Source: a virus. From it: a DNA stretch of 25,187 bases. Position numbers and translations under genes: made by a program. Where the stretch lies: the IMG/VR virus record IMGVR_UViG_3300012924_000026, positions 1 through 25,187 of that record, one strand, 5' to 3'. Under the pieces are notes generated by a model. It had not been told where the DNA came from, did no database searches, and saw nothing but the letters and a program-made list of their open reading frames with translations. Position 1 is the first letter of the stretch. Each line of letters starts with the position of its first letter. Below, one piece after another: positions 7,557-14,169 of this stretch.

Positions 7557-8484
7557 TGAATTTCCCTTCAAAATCTGAAATATGTTTCGGACAGTCGTGC
7601 CGCTCGTCGTAGCACATGCAGTAGTTGTCCGGAAGCGCAAAGCCGACATGATCGAATCCCGGCGCTATCCGGTCTGGTCCATTATGACCACCGATACCGC
7701 CGGCCACGCAATACAGCGGCGTACCCGTCAGCAGGCAAGCGGGAACTATCCATCCCGGAGTGCCGACACATACGGTCACGGCTTGAACTAAAGCTAGTAG
7801 ACGGCTGAATGCTAGTTCCCCGCCATACAACTGTACATCCGCAACAGGCAGCGGCTGCAACGCCCATTCGGCGCCGCGCTGTAAATCGGCAACAGTGATG
7901 ATGGAGTACCCTCGGCGGCGCAGAATATCAGCGGCTTGCGCGATGTACTGCGGATCGCAATTGCGCGCGGCATTGTGATACTCGGTGCGCAAGCATACGG
8001 GGCGGATCAGGGCCACTTTAGGCGGTAGATTCCATGGCGTCCCGAGGGGCGGCGCGTCCCATATTAGCGGCTTATCGGTGATGCCCATACAGTCCGCAAT
8101 ACCATATGGAATTCCGCCCTTGTCCATATGCTCGCGTCGGTACAGGATCGTCTGATATGGCAAGTCCTGCGGCGGCATGTACCACCGATATTCTTCCGAC
8201 TCGATAGCGGCGGCCTGAGTGCGCAGCGGAGTAGATGGTTTGACGCAATTCACGCCTAGATCAGAGAACAGCCATGGAAACGGAGTCCGAAGATAGCTGC
8301 CCCGGAAGTGCCGCAAGATAGGGCGCATATACATCGAATCGCCGAAACCCATCATCCCGAAGATGATGCGGGGGCTACCGTTATCGTAGGGGAGTGATTT
8401 GAATTCGTGACGGCGGGGGATGTTTGGCGGGGTGAATTTTGTTTCACCGACGTGGATCGTTACGGACTCGCCACTAAGATCCAC
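7528..8484 (-). CDS. second GT-B-like glycosyltransferase
   Basis: A 318-residue protein starting with GTG at 8484 (TAGTG overlap with the upstream stop). It has a G-F-G-D-S-M-Y-M-R-P segment near 47-56, like the N-terminal G-x-G-D loop of GT9 enzymes. A C-terminal Rossmann part contains V-A-L-I-R-P, G-Y-S-I-I-T-V-A-D and the V-C-V-G-T-P-G-W-I-V-P-A-C-L-L-T-G-T-P region that normally holds the nucleotide-sugar site. The C-terminus is Cys-rich (C-M-C-Y-D-E-R-H-D-C). It forms a three-gene cassette with the methyltransferase and the next glycosyltransferase. The acceptor is unknown. Confidence 0.7.
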   Translation of the reverse strand: MDLSGESVTIHVGETKFTPPNIPRRHEFKSLPYDNGSPRIIFGMMGFGDSMYMRPILRHFRGSYLRTPFPWLFSDLGVNCVKPSTPLRTQAAAIESEEYRWYMPPQDLPYQTILYRREHMDKGGIPYGIADCMGITDKPLIWDAPPLGTPWNLPPKVALIRPVCLRTEYHNAARNCDPQYIAQAADILRRRGYSIITVADLQRGAEWALQPLPVADVQLYGGELAFSRLLALVQAVTVCVGTPGWIVPACLLTGTPLYCVAGGIGGHNGPDRIAPGFDHVGFALPDNYCMCYDERHDCPKHISDFEGKFNDWLTSKNL

Positions 8485-8654
8485 TAGCTTCTCTTACGCC
8501 CCATTCCCATCATGGTTTTAACCTGATTGACGGGCGGCCGCACATACACACCAAGTGCCCGCGCCGGAGGATTAACGCGCGGATGCACGGGATTTTCACA
8601 CCCTGTAACCGGCGCATGGAACCGTCCGCAATGGTCACAACGTAGAGCGCTCAT
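8484..8654 (-). CDS. 56-residue protein with Cys-x2-Cys motif
   Basis: ATG at 8654 overlaps the upstream stop (ATGA) and its TAG overlaps the next GTG start. The N-terminus reads M-S-A-L-R-C-D-H-C-G-R-F-H, with a third Cys at 19, giving a possible small zinc knuckle (C6, C9, C19 plus His8, His13 or His24). A Pro-rich middle and a Met/Arg-rich end (M-M-G-M-G-R-K-R) follow. The continuous chain of overlaps supports it as real. I do not recognise a family. Confidence 0.65.
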   Translation of the reverse strand: MSALRCDHCGRFHAPVTGCENPVHPRVNPPARALGVYVRPPVNQVKTMMGMGRKRS

Positions 8655-8809
8655 CTGAACCTAACCTCCCACGTCCTATCGGCAATCAGCCATAGACTGC
8701 CGTAACGCTCGTTGTGGTGCAACCTGCGAGCCGTCAGCATGGCTCGCTGGATGGCGTCGGTGATGCCGGCGAAACCGTGGCCATGGGAGCGGAGGACGAT
8801 GCGGATCAA
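8651..8809 (-). CDS. 52-residue basic protein, TTG start
   Basis: This frame fills the only gap in the operon. It ends with an ATGA overlap into the Cys-motif gene and begins at TTG (8809), which overlaps the previous stop (TTGA), 4 nt after a GGGGGAAG ribosome site. It is Arg/His-rich with one helix (I-T-D-A-I-Q-R-A-M-L-T-A-R-R-L) and an R-T-W-E-V-R-F-R end. The rare start codon and short size keep confidence moderate. The function is unknown. Confidence 0.55.
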   Translation of the reverse strand: MIRIVLRSHGHGFAGITDAIQRAMLTARRLHHNERYGSLWLIADRTWEVRFR

Positions 8810-9078
8810 TGCACTTCCCCCGGAACCGTCTCAACAATCTCCACACAAATCCGATGCCCATACCCACCGCCCATACTCAACGGCATCAATTCAGTCTTGC
8901 CCTTGTCCGGCACGCACCGCACAGTTATCCAGCTATGCGCATGCCGCGTCTTGGCACAGTGATGCTTGACCAGAGAAATAATCACGTCGCACATCTGACC
9001 CCATGAGATATTCCATTCTTCGCGGGCTACGGGATAGTCGGTGCGGAAGCCGTATAGGTACTGCCGGGTCTCACTCAC
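8806..9078 (-). CDS. small protein downstream of terminase
   Basis: A 90-residue protein starting with GTG at 9078, overlapping the terminase stop (GTGA). It contains W-N-I-S-W-G-Q-M-C-D-V-I, K-H-H-C-A-K-T-R-H-A-H-S-W and a Gly-rich G-G-G-Y-G-H turn. One Cys/His cluster could bind metal. No family is recognised. Tight coupling suggests co-expression with packaging genes. Confidence 0.6.
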   Translation of the reverse strand: MSETRQYLYGFRTDYPVAREEWNISWGQMCDVIISLVKHHCAKTRHAHSWITVRCVPDKGKTELMPLSMGGGYGHRICVEIVETVPGEVH

Positions 9079-10586
9079 AGCGGCCTACCCTGCCTCAACG
9101 GCATCTTGCGACGGCGCCCCATCTGCACATTGGGCGAGTAGATGTATTCGGCGAACGAATACACCAGCGAATCCATTTCGTCTGGCGATTCTTTCTTAGT
9201 CCGGTCCAAATACTGCTTCTTCGTCTCTACCTCTATCTGCATGGCCGCGTTGTAACCAGCCTGTATGGATTCCATCTGCTCGATCAGCGGAGATTCATAC
9301 GGAATGTCAGCTTGCCGCAGCCAATCACGGCAGCGGCTATATAACTCGCTACGGAGATTGCGGAACTGGATCGGATCACTCGATCCATGTGATCCGTAGA
9401 CGTGAACGATAGGTGGCACTACTTGCGGCGTCTCTGAATGTAGCTGTGACAGCCGATCCGCGACACCTTTGCCGATACCGTTGGCATCGACGCAGATACA
9501 GCGGACGTTACGCTCTACCCTGACAATATCAATGATGCGCGCAACAAGAACCATGGTGTCAGGCGTGTACTGCTCGCTGCGCTGCCAGACGAGTTTGCCG
9601 CCGCGCCGATTCGTTATGACGGTCTTGTTCGTGCCGCCACCAGCCACGTCCACCGCAATAACTGCCGGCTCCATGGCAAGCTGCTGAATCGGTATCTCAT
9701 TCTTCTTCGCGTTATATACCCAATCGCTGGGGAAGAACTGCAACTCACCGACGCGCGGAAACTCAGCACGGACGCGGACGCGGAAGAAATCGTGGTCCTC
9801 GCCGTAGTCGGCAGCCCATTGTGCAATCAGTTTTTTATTGGTGGACTTAGCCTCACGCCCGTCCACCTTGCCATTCTTGATGCCGGGTCCATTCGGCTTG
9901 ATCCAGCGCGAATCGAAGCGGCCCCAGCATTCCTTGAATCGGCCGGTGTTGCGCGTCGTGTTGCCCGTCACCAGCCAGATAATCTCGGTGTCATCATCCG
10001 TAGTGCTGGCATCCTGATATTCCCAGATGATATCGTCGATCGAACTGGCCTCATCAGACCACAGAATGACGCGCCGACCCTTGTTGTGCATGCCGGCAGT
10101 GGCTTCCGGCTTCTCTGCCGACCATGGCACGGCGTCAATGCGGTAATCCTTCGCATTCTCGCCCGGGCTGATGAGGGATGTTGCCTGTAACTCCAATAGC
10201 CCCTTGGTTATCGACAGTCGGCGCCACTTCGACAACTCAGCCCATGTCTTGGTGCGTAGCTGGTGCTGCGTGTTCGCAGTAACAGTGCCGCGCGTGAATG
10301 GTGATGTGGACATAGCCCAATCTAGAACGATTGCGCCTAAACTCGTTTTCCCGACGCCGTTAGCTGCGCCAATGCTGATACGGATCGGCTCGTTACGGCC
10401 CGGAGTGCGCAATGCCTTACCAAGCGAATCCAGAACGGTACACTGCCAATCATCCGGCCTCTCCCATCCTTCTAAATCGCGCTCGCCCCATGGATAGGCC
10501 CAGAATGCGTAGCCGAGTGGATCTAATACGAACTCCCCGGCTTTGGTGGCGATTTCTTTTAGGGATTGAGGGGATACGGCAGCCAC
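9075..10586 (-). CDS. terL: terminase large subunit
   Basis: A 503-residue packaging ATPase and nuclease. The ATPase has a Walker A-like loop G-A-A-N-G-V-G-K-T (73-81), Walker B V-I-L-W-S-D-E-A-S (173-181, catalytic E179) and a coupling motif T-G-N-T-T (about 207-211). The RNase H-like nuclease has acidic residues in A-V-D-V-A-G-G-G (D313), C-V-D-A-N-G-I-G (D368) and P-D-E-M-D-S-L (D472), the usual metal-binding set. It starts with GTG at 10586, overlapping the KTSC gene stop as TAGTG. It works with the portal to fill the head; no small terminase is certain nearby. Confidence 0.9.
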   Translation of the reverse strand: MAAVSPQSLKEIATKAGEFVLDPLGYAFWAYPWGERDLEGWERPDDWQCTVLDSLGKALRTPGRNEPIRISIGAANGVGKTSLGAIVLDWAMSTSPFTRGTVTANTQHQLRTKTWAELSKWRRLSITKGLLELQATSLISPGENAKDYRIDAVPWSAEKPEATAGMHNKGRRVILWSDEASSIDDIIWEYQDASTTDDDTEIIWLVTGNTTRNTGRFKECWGRFDSRWIKPNGPGIKNGKVDGREAKSTNKKLIAQWAADYGEDHDFFRVRVRAEFPRVGELQFFPSDWVYNAKKNEIPIQQLAMEPAVIAVDVAGGGTNKTVITNRRGGKLVWQRSEQYTPDTMVLVARIIDIVRVERNVRCICVDANGIGKGVADRLSQLHSETPQVVPPIVHVYGSHGSSDPIQFRNLRSELYSRCRDWLRQADIPYESPLIEQMESIQAGYNAAMQIEVETKKQYLDRTKKESPDEMDSLVYSFAEYIYSPNVQMGRRRKMPLRQGRPL

Positions 10587-10798
10587 TAAACCTTCTTCCC
10601 CGGATACCGGTCCCTAATATGCGCCGCAAAATGCGACCCAATCGAATCCGCCGCCATCAACTTCGCATGCGCGCTCGCCGGCACGCCGCGATACTGCCAG
10701 ACATCGCCGTTATGAAACTCAACGTGCAACACACCGGGGCCGCGCGCATCATGGCCTATGGATTTTATGTTTTCGGATTTTATGGGGGAACGGTTCAT
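10586..10798 (-). CDS. KTSC-domain protein
   Basis: A 70-residue protein matching the KTSC domain pattern over nearly all its length: S-I-G-H-D early, then L-H-V-E-F-H-N-G-D-V-W-Q-Y-R-G-V-P, then A-D-S-I-G-S-H-F and a final I-R-D-R-Y-P. The family is common in phages and bacteria near nucleic-acid genes. Its biochemical role is not settled. It overlaps the upstream gene by ATGA and the terminase start by TAGTG, so it is co-translated with packaging genes. Confidence 0.8.
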   Translation of the reverse strand: MNRSPIKSENIKSIGHDARGPGVLHVEFHNGDVWQYRGVPASAHAKLMAADSIGSHFAAHIRDRYPGKKV

Positions 10799-10917
10799 GG
10801 CTTACCTCTCTTGCGGCGCCGAGCGACATACTGCGCCTGCCTCTGTGCCCCAGTCATCGGCACAGGTTTACGCACTCCGTTCCACTTTTGGTTGCAGGTT
10901 GGGCAGCGGTCAGTCAT
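10795..10917 (-). CDS. 40-residue Cys2 basic protein
   Basis: ATG at 10917 overlaps the previous stop (ATGA) and its own TGA overlaps the KTSC start (ATGA). The sequence begins M-T-D-R-C-P-T-C-N-Q-K-W and ends R-R-R-K-R-G-K-P, a half zinc finger followed by a basic tail, as seen in small nucleic-acid-binding phage proteins. The perfect fit between two overlaps is the main evidence. Confidence 0.65.
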   Translation of the reverse strand: MTDRCPTCNQKWNGVRKPVPMTGAQRQAQYVARRRKRGKP

Positions 10918-11192
10918 GAATTCAACGTCTGATCGTTCTCGCCGCTCAGAAATGCCCGGAATGCCTCAGCACGCGCAACGTACTCCGCCGTAGTCATCAC
11001 TTTCGATGCGCGCAAAGCGAACTCAAGCGCGGTGACACGGGTCCGCTGCTTCAAATCGTCCTCTATCCGTTCGGCTCGCGCCCATGCTGCTTTCTCACTA
11101 CTGCGGAAACGGTCAATCTGCTCGGATAGCGGAACTTCCGCTGGATAATCGGGATAGATCGTGTCAGAACGAGGTATCTGCTGCTCGGCCAT
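10914..11192 (-). CDS. first gene of the late operon; coiled-coil protein, possible small terminase
   Basis: A 92-residue protein from the ATG at 11192 (a TTG at 11222 is a weaker option). The middle is a charged coiled coil (E-Q-I-D-R-F-R-S-S-E-K-A-A-W-A-R-A-E-R-I-E) followed by helices with T-A-E-Y-V-A-R-A-E-A-F. It is the first gene after the candidate late promoter and leader terminator and lies upstream of the large terminase. That is where small terminase subunits often sit, but no helix-turn-helix is obvious, so this is only a suggestion. Confidence 0.6.
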   Translation of the reverse strand: MAEQQIPRSDTIYPDYPAEVPLSEQIDRFRSSEKAAWARAERIEDDLKQRTRVTALEFALRASKVMTTAEYVARAEAFRAFLSGENDQTLNS

Positions 11193-11297
11193 GTGGCGAT
11201 CCCATAAGTATGTGACAGCCAATAGTCACACGCGGCCTCAGAATTTGCAACCGAAATTTTTTCGAGAGCTGGTCTCGGCTGGCGGCGTACCCCACAT

Positions 11298-11334
11298 AAA
11301 AACCCGGTCAGCGCCAGGGGATAACGCTGCCGGG
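11298..11334 (-). terminator. intrinsic terminator in the late leader
   Basis: CCCGG-t-CAGCG (11303-11313) pairs with CGCTGCCGGG (11325-11334). On the minus strand the hairpin is followed by TTTTT (11302-11298). It lies only about 40 nt after the predicted start of the late transcript. A second hairpin, GCCGGA/TCCGGC (11344-11362), forms just before it. Together they would end most transcripts after about 78 nt unless an antiterminator acts. Confidence 0.75.
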
Positions 11335-11381
11335 TCACTTCTGGCCGGATAGCAGGTCCGGCATCACGCCCACGCGCTAGG

Positions 11382-11410
11382 ATAATGCGCCCTACAGGCA
11401 AGAGGGTCAA
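11382..11410 (-). promoter_or_regulatory. candidate late promoter (sigma70-like)
   Basis: On the minus strand: TTGACC (11410-11405), a 17-nt spacer, then CATTAT (11387-11382). An A/T-rich block (AAATTTTCAAAAAG) precedes the -35, like an UP element. The predicted start is near 11375, upstream of the leader terminator and the whole packaging and head operon. Nothing else in this strand and region has as good a match. Confidence 0.6.
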
Positions 11411-11433
11411 CTTTTTGAAAATTTGGGGAGTTC

Positions 11434-11512
11434 TCAGGGACGGTAGGCGGGATCGGAACCGAACGCCCGTCTGGACGAGTCCCGGGTCCTCCTGCCCGGG
11501 CGGGTCCCCTCT
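11434..11512. other. GC-rich folded element upstream of late promoter
   Basis: On the minus strand GGGAC...GTCCC, flanked by TCA...TGA, can close a roughly 75-nt domain with internal pairs around two CCCGGG copies and a TCGGTTCCGA dyad. It lies in a non-coding gap after the frameshifted gene. It may end early transcription or be a structured RNA. It resembles a tRNA in size, but the T-arm and anticodon arm do not fit. Confidence 0.3.
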
Positions 11513-11518
11513 GAGGCG

Positions 11519-11774
11519 CTAGGACATCGCTTGCTGGGCTGCCTGCTCGTACCTCCCCCGGTCGGCGCGTTGCTCAGGAGTGGCGCGCAGGGGCTTGTGG
11601 GGGTACATGGTGGCGGAGAGTGGATAGCCTGCCTCGAGCCCACCGAACGAATTGCGCCTCAACGGCGGCGCTCGTGTACCCATTGCCATTGCGCTCTTGG
11701 CCGCCGAACTCGCTCTCGAACTCCCTGCGCGCCCGTGCAACCTGCGGATAGCATTCGATGCAGCGGCAGATCAC
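11519..11774 (-). pseudogene. small gene with an apparent +1 frameshift
   Basis: The frame starting with ATG 11774 (ATGA overlap) encodes a plausible protein up to A-Q-F-V-R-W-A-R (codon 47, CGA at 11636-11634) and then degenerates. The other frame becomes protein-like just there: A-G-Y-P-L-S-A-T-M-Y-P-H-K-P-L-R-A-T-P-E-Q-R-A, ending at TGA 11519. Skipping the single G at 11633 joins both halves into an 84-residue protein. The Cys-rich start (C-R-C-I-E-C) may bind metal. It could be a real mutation, a recoding site or a sequence error. Function is unknown. Confidence 0.55.
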
Positions 11775-12358
11775 GGCTTACCTTGGCTGATTGCCGGCAC
11801 ACGAACGGATTCGCCCTCGATCACGCCGGCAGACTCCGGCACTACGGCCGGCCCGTGAAACTCCAACGTGATCTTCCGAAACCGAGAGCTGGCCGCTTCG
11901 AGCGCTGCGACGATGCCGGAGCCGTCGTCCGTCTGATCCTTCGGCCGCTCAGCCCATGACTGTCGGTCCAGGCGTTCAGCCATCAGGAACAGGCGCCGGG
12001 TAACCTGCTCAATCGAATTACAAGCCTCCCGATGCGCCGCCGGATCAAGCTGCCCCCTGAGCATGGCCCCGGTCAGATCCGTCTGCACCTTCTGGAAAGA
12101 CTCATATTGCATCGCGGCCAGATGAGCGCGTGCTGCACGGTCTTGCTGGCGGTCGGGCTGGATGATGAGGTCGCGGGCTTGCTCAAGAGCTTCGGCCAGG
12201 CGGGTGAGGGCGGGTGGTGGTTCAGCCTCTGCGGCCACGTCGCGCTTGGCCTGCTGCTTGATCAGTTGCCGCTGGTAGGCATCATCGAGCCGTTGCTTTG
12301 ATCGTTCCGCGCGCGTCGGTTGAGGCGGGAGGGTTGCGTCTTGCCAGTCGAGGTCCAT
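11771..12358 (-). CDS. helical charged protein, unknown function
   Basis: A 195-residue protein, first in a short minus-strand unit leaving the AT-rich control region. The N-terminal 60 residues are strongly basic and Gln-rich (R-A-E-R-S-K-Q-R-L, K-Q-Q-A-K-R). The middle is predicted helical with many Ala, Gln and Arg. The C-terminus is Val/Pro-rich. The arrangement (basic N-terminus, helical body, upstream of packaging genes) would fit a small terminase or DNA-binding protein, but no motif confirms it. The ribosome site is weak, so start choice is not certain. Confidence 0.6.
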   Translation of the reverse strand: MDLDWQDATLPPQPTRAERSKQRLDDAYQRQLIKQQAKRDVAAEAEPPPALTRLAEALEQARDLIIQPDRQQDRAARAHLAAMQYESFQKVQTDLTGAMLRGQLDPAAHREACNSIEQVTRRLFLMAERLDRQSWAERPKDQTDDGSGIVAALEAASSRFRKITLEFHGPAVVPESAGVIEGESVRVPAISQGKP

Positions 12359-12384
12359 AGCGGCAGTGTAGCGCCGATCTGGTT

Positions 12385-12418
12385 AATTAAACGAACGTTC
12401 AGAATTAAACGAACGTTT
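12385..12418. repeat. direct repeats upstream of minus-strand gene, likely operator
   Basis: AATTAAACGAACGTTC (12385-12400) and AATTAAACGAACGTTT (12403-12418) are direct repeats 18 bp apart, just upstream of the 195-residue gene. The first contains the perfect palindrome GAACGTTC. No good -35/-10 pair was found, so this promoter may need an activator, or the repeats bind a repressor. Confidence 0.55.
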
Positions 12419-12494
12419 GGTATGAAGATTGCGACGCGCGTGCGCGCATGGGGAATAGGGATCGAGGTGAGGCCGCAAGCCGCTCAATCCAATG

Positions 12495-12800
12495 TTCGTT
12501 ATAAATTCGTACATAAATTCGTACACATTTCCCAATGAAATCAACTATCTTAGTTAAATTCGTTAAATTCGTACCGTCTGTACATAAACAGGGGTATATA
12601 TAAAATTGTGTACATATGTCTACAAGAAACTATAAGTATATGTTTATATTAATATTATTTATATTTAAATCCATAAACTTCGTAATCTGTACAGATGCAT
12701 AAAAACACGGAAGCTACGAATTTAACGAAGATAACGAATTTATTGTGTAATCAATATGATGCTGGCGAAGTTATCTACTAAGTTATCTACTAAGACAATA
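12495..12800. repeat. AT-rich iteron-like region, candidate origin or control region
   Basis: The gap from 12359 to 12857 has no gene and from about 12495 is extremely A/T-rich. TAAATTCGT occurs six times: forward at 12502, 12514, 12555 and 12564, inverted at 12716-12724 and 12734-12742. ATAAATTCGTAC is a perfect 12-bp tandem at 12501-12524, GTTAAATTC a 9-bp tandem at 12553-12570, and AGTTATCTACTA a 12-bp tandem at 12769-12792. TGTACATA appears at 12579 and 12609. Repeated short motifs beside an easily melted block are typical of replication origins, but multi-operator control of the divergent genes is equally possible. Confidence 0.65.
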
Positions 12801-12857
12801 CAGTTAAATTTAGTGATATATTGCATTCTTAATCCGTTGTTATGGAGAGAGTTCGCC

Positions 12858-13118
12858 ATGAAATACGAAGTTGAACGCAAAGATTTATCTGCGCTGCCCC
12901 GCAAACAAGTGCGCGCCTGCGCGCGCTATCCGTTTGACCAGATGAAGATTGGAGAGTCCTTTTTCGTCCCGGCGATTCATCGCACGCCGAGCGGCCTGCA
13001 AACGGTGCGCAGCAATCTGAGCGGGTCCGCGAATGCCTATTCAAAGCGGCATGGGCTGAGGTTTTCTATTCTCATGAATCGAGACCTTTACGGGTATCAC
13101 TGCCAAAGAATTGCATAA
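12858..13118 (+). CDS. small early protein (G-E-S-F-F-V-P motif)
   Basis: An 86-residue protein, first gene of the plus-strand unit. The pattern Y-P-F-D-Q-M-K-I-G-E-S-F-F-V-P followed by A-Y-S-K-R-H-G-L-R-F-S resembles a common family of small phage proteins (a DUF7303-like pattern, from memory). Function is not known. The ATG at 12858 has a GGAG site 10 nt upstream. An upstream in-frame ATG at 12756 would translate the tandem repeats and is unlikely. Confidence 0.7.
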   Translation: MKYEVERKDLSALPRKQVRACARYPFDQMKIGESFFVPAIHRTPSGLQTVRSNLSGSANAYSKRHGLRFSILMNRDLYGYHCQRIA

Positions 13119-13146
13119 ATCGTTATGGCCGACAAACGGCGCTTGC

Positions 13147-13179
13147 GTGACTCACAAAACCATGTAGTGTGTGACTCAC
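13147..13179. repeat. two GTGACTCAC dyads before a small gene
   Basis: GTGACTCAC occurs at 13147-13155 and 13171-13179, 24 bp apart. Each copy is itself a dyad (GTGA-c-TCAC). They lie in the 97-nt gap upstream of the gene at 13216. They may be a protein-binding site; no convincing promoter was seen. Confidence 0.35.
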
Positions 13180-13215
13180 GGTCTGACTTGGACCGGAAGC
13201 AGAGGGAGAAGGGAA

Positions 13216-13356
13216 ATGGACTCACGCATCGGCATCCTGATTCGCAACGGCAAGACGATCTACTACGCTTTCGTTCCCTGCGATGGCCGCTCCGACATCT
13301 ACGTCGAGCATGCCAACCTTGCTGAAATCGAAGGCTGGTTGGGATGCGGCAAGTGA
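13216..13356 (+). CDS. 46-residue protein, unknown function
   Basis: ATG at 13216 follows a GAGAAGGG ribosome site closely; longer upstream starts lack one. The sequence has alternating strands (R-I-G-I-L-I-R-N-G-K-T-I-Y-Y-A-F-V) and an acidic end. Its stop overlaps the GTG of the next gene (GTGA), supporting coupled translation. No family is recognised. Confidence 0.6.
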   Translation: MDSRIGILIRNGKTIYYAFVPCDGRSDIYVEHANLAEIEGWLGCGK

Positions 13357-13538
13357 AGACGGCGCAGGTTCATCTGTTCAAGACTTCATCGGACGGCCGC
13401 AGGGGCGTGACAGCGTGCGGCCGGACGGCTTGGCGGGAAGCCAATACCAGCAGCGAGGCATCAACTGCGGCGGGCGCACGGCTGGAAATCACCGAGTTGA
13501 AACACGCTGTCACCTGCAAGCGCTGCCGTCCGAACTAA
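13353..13538 (+). CDS. small Cys-containing protein (possible zinc ribbon)
   Basis: A 61-residue protein from GTG 13353, which overlaps the previous stop (GTGA). ATG 13344 would add three residues and is also possible. It shows K-T-A-Q-V-H-L-F-K-T-S, T-A-C-G-R and, at the end, H-A-V-T-C-K-R-C, so three Cys and two His could hold a metal. This layout is common among small phage proteins of unknown role. Confidence 0.6.
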   Translation: MKTAQVHLFKTSSDGRRGVTACGRTAWREANTSSEASTAAGARLEITELKHAVTCKRCRPN

Positions 13539-13579
13539 CCCCACCAGCGAGCCGGCGCTTAATCCGGCGGGAGAGAGAC

Positions 13580-13834
13580 ATGGGAAATCGCACTTATGCA
13601 CTGGTCGGCCGGCATGGCGACGATAACGGCCGCTATCTGATAAACCAATGGCCGCGCATGAAGATCCGCGCCTGGCAGATGCACCGCGCCGGCAGCACTG
13701 TTCAGGTGTGGCGCGCGAACGATGAAGGGCTTATCAGCTACGACAGCAAAGCCACGCAGCAGATGACGGATTACATCGTCGAAGGCATGAAGCATCTGGT
13801 AGCCATGGATGTGACGGCTGGGATTAAGTCATGA
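13580..13834 (+). CDS. 84-residue protein, unknown function
   Basis: ATG at 13580 with a GGCGGGAGAGAG site. The first part alternates strand-like segments (R-T-Y-A-L-V-G-R-H-G-D-D), with three Trp and an R-A-G-S-T-V-Q-V-W-R-A-N turn; the end is helical (Q-M-T-D-Y-I-V-E-G-M-K-H-L). It overlaps the next gene by 4 nt. No family is recognised. A longer upstream frame is translation of the two preceding genes in the wrong frame. Confidence 0.6.
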   Translation: MGNRTYALVGRHGDDNGRYLINQWPRMKIRAWQMHRAGSTVQVWRANDEGLISYDSKATQQMTDYIVEGMKHLVAMDVTAGIKS

Positions 13835-14040
13835 AGTCTGAATGGCTTCCGCTCAGCATCGCGCCACAGGATGAAAACATCCTAATCGCCGCCGAACCGG
13901 ACTGGACCGGAGAGGGGCGGCTGGAATTGATCCAGCAAGACGGCTACGAAGACTGGGCATGGGTCTGGGTCTCCGGTGCTCTCGTCAAAACACGCGTTAT
14001 CGCTTGGATGCCGCTCCCCGCATATCCAGGCGCCTCATGA
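13831..14040 (+). CDS. DUF551-like protein
   Basis: A 69-residue protein with the DUF551 signature: a Trp near the N-terminus (S-E-W-L-P-L-S-I-A-P-Q-D-E-N-I-L-I-A), a variable centre and a C-terminal V-I-A-W-M-P-L-P. The family is widespread in phages and its role is unknown. ATGA overlaps join it to the genes on both sides. Confidence 0.7.
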   Translation: MKSEWLPLSIAPQDENILIAAEPDWTGEGRLELIQQDGYEDWAWVWVSGALVKTRVIAWMPLPAYPGAS

Positions 14041-14162
14041 CTGCCCAAACCCCAGCCCAAACCCCAGCCCAACGCCGAGCCCGCTGGCGCAAGCTGCATC
14101 CGGAGCAGCATGCCGAGCAGCAGAAGGCTTACCGGAAGCGAAAGAGGGATGCTGGGCGCTGA
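14037..14162 (+). CDS. 41-residue basic protein
   Basis: Last gene of the plus-strand unit; ATG overlaps the previous stop. The first residues come from a short internal repeat (A-Q-T-P-A-Q-T-P-A-Q), followed by a highly basic helix (R-R-A-R-W-R-K-L-H) and a Q-Q-K-A-Y-R-K-R-K-R tail. DNA or RNA binding is plausible from charge. A terminator follows 10 nt after the stop. Confidence 0.55.
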   Translation: MTAQTPAQTPAQRRARWRKLHPEQHAEQQKAYRKRKRDAGR

Positions 14163-14169
14163 ATTGAGA

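Noticed and set aside
11434-11512. tRNA gene in either strand
   Set aside because: The acceptor-like GGGAC/GTCCC pairs, but the T-loop has an extra base, the stem breaks after 3 bp and no 7-nt anticodon loop forms.
12756-12857. Upstream extension of the 86-residue early gene to an ATG at 12756
   Set aside because: It would translate the tandem AGTTATCTACTA repeats as K-L-S-T-K-L-S-T-K. The ATG at 12858 is followed by the family-like sequence and has its own ribosome site.
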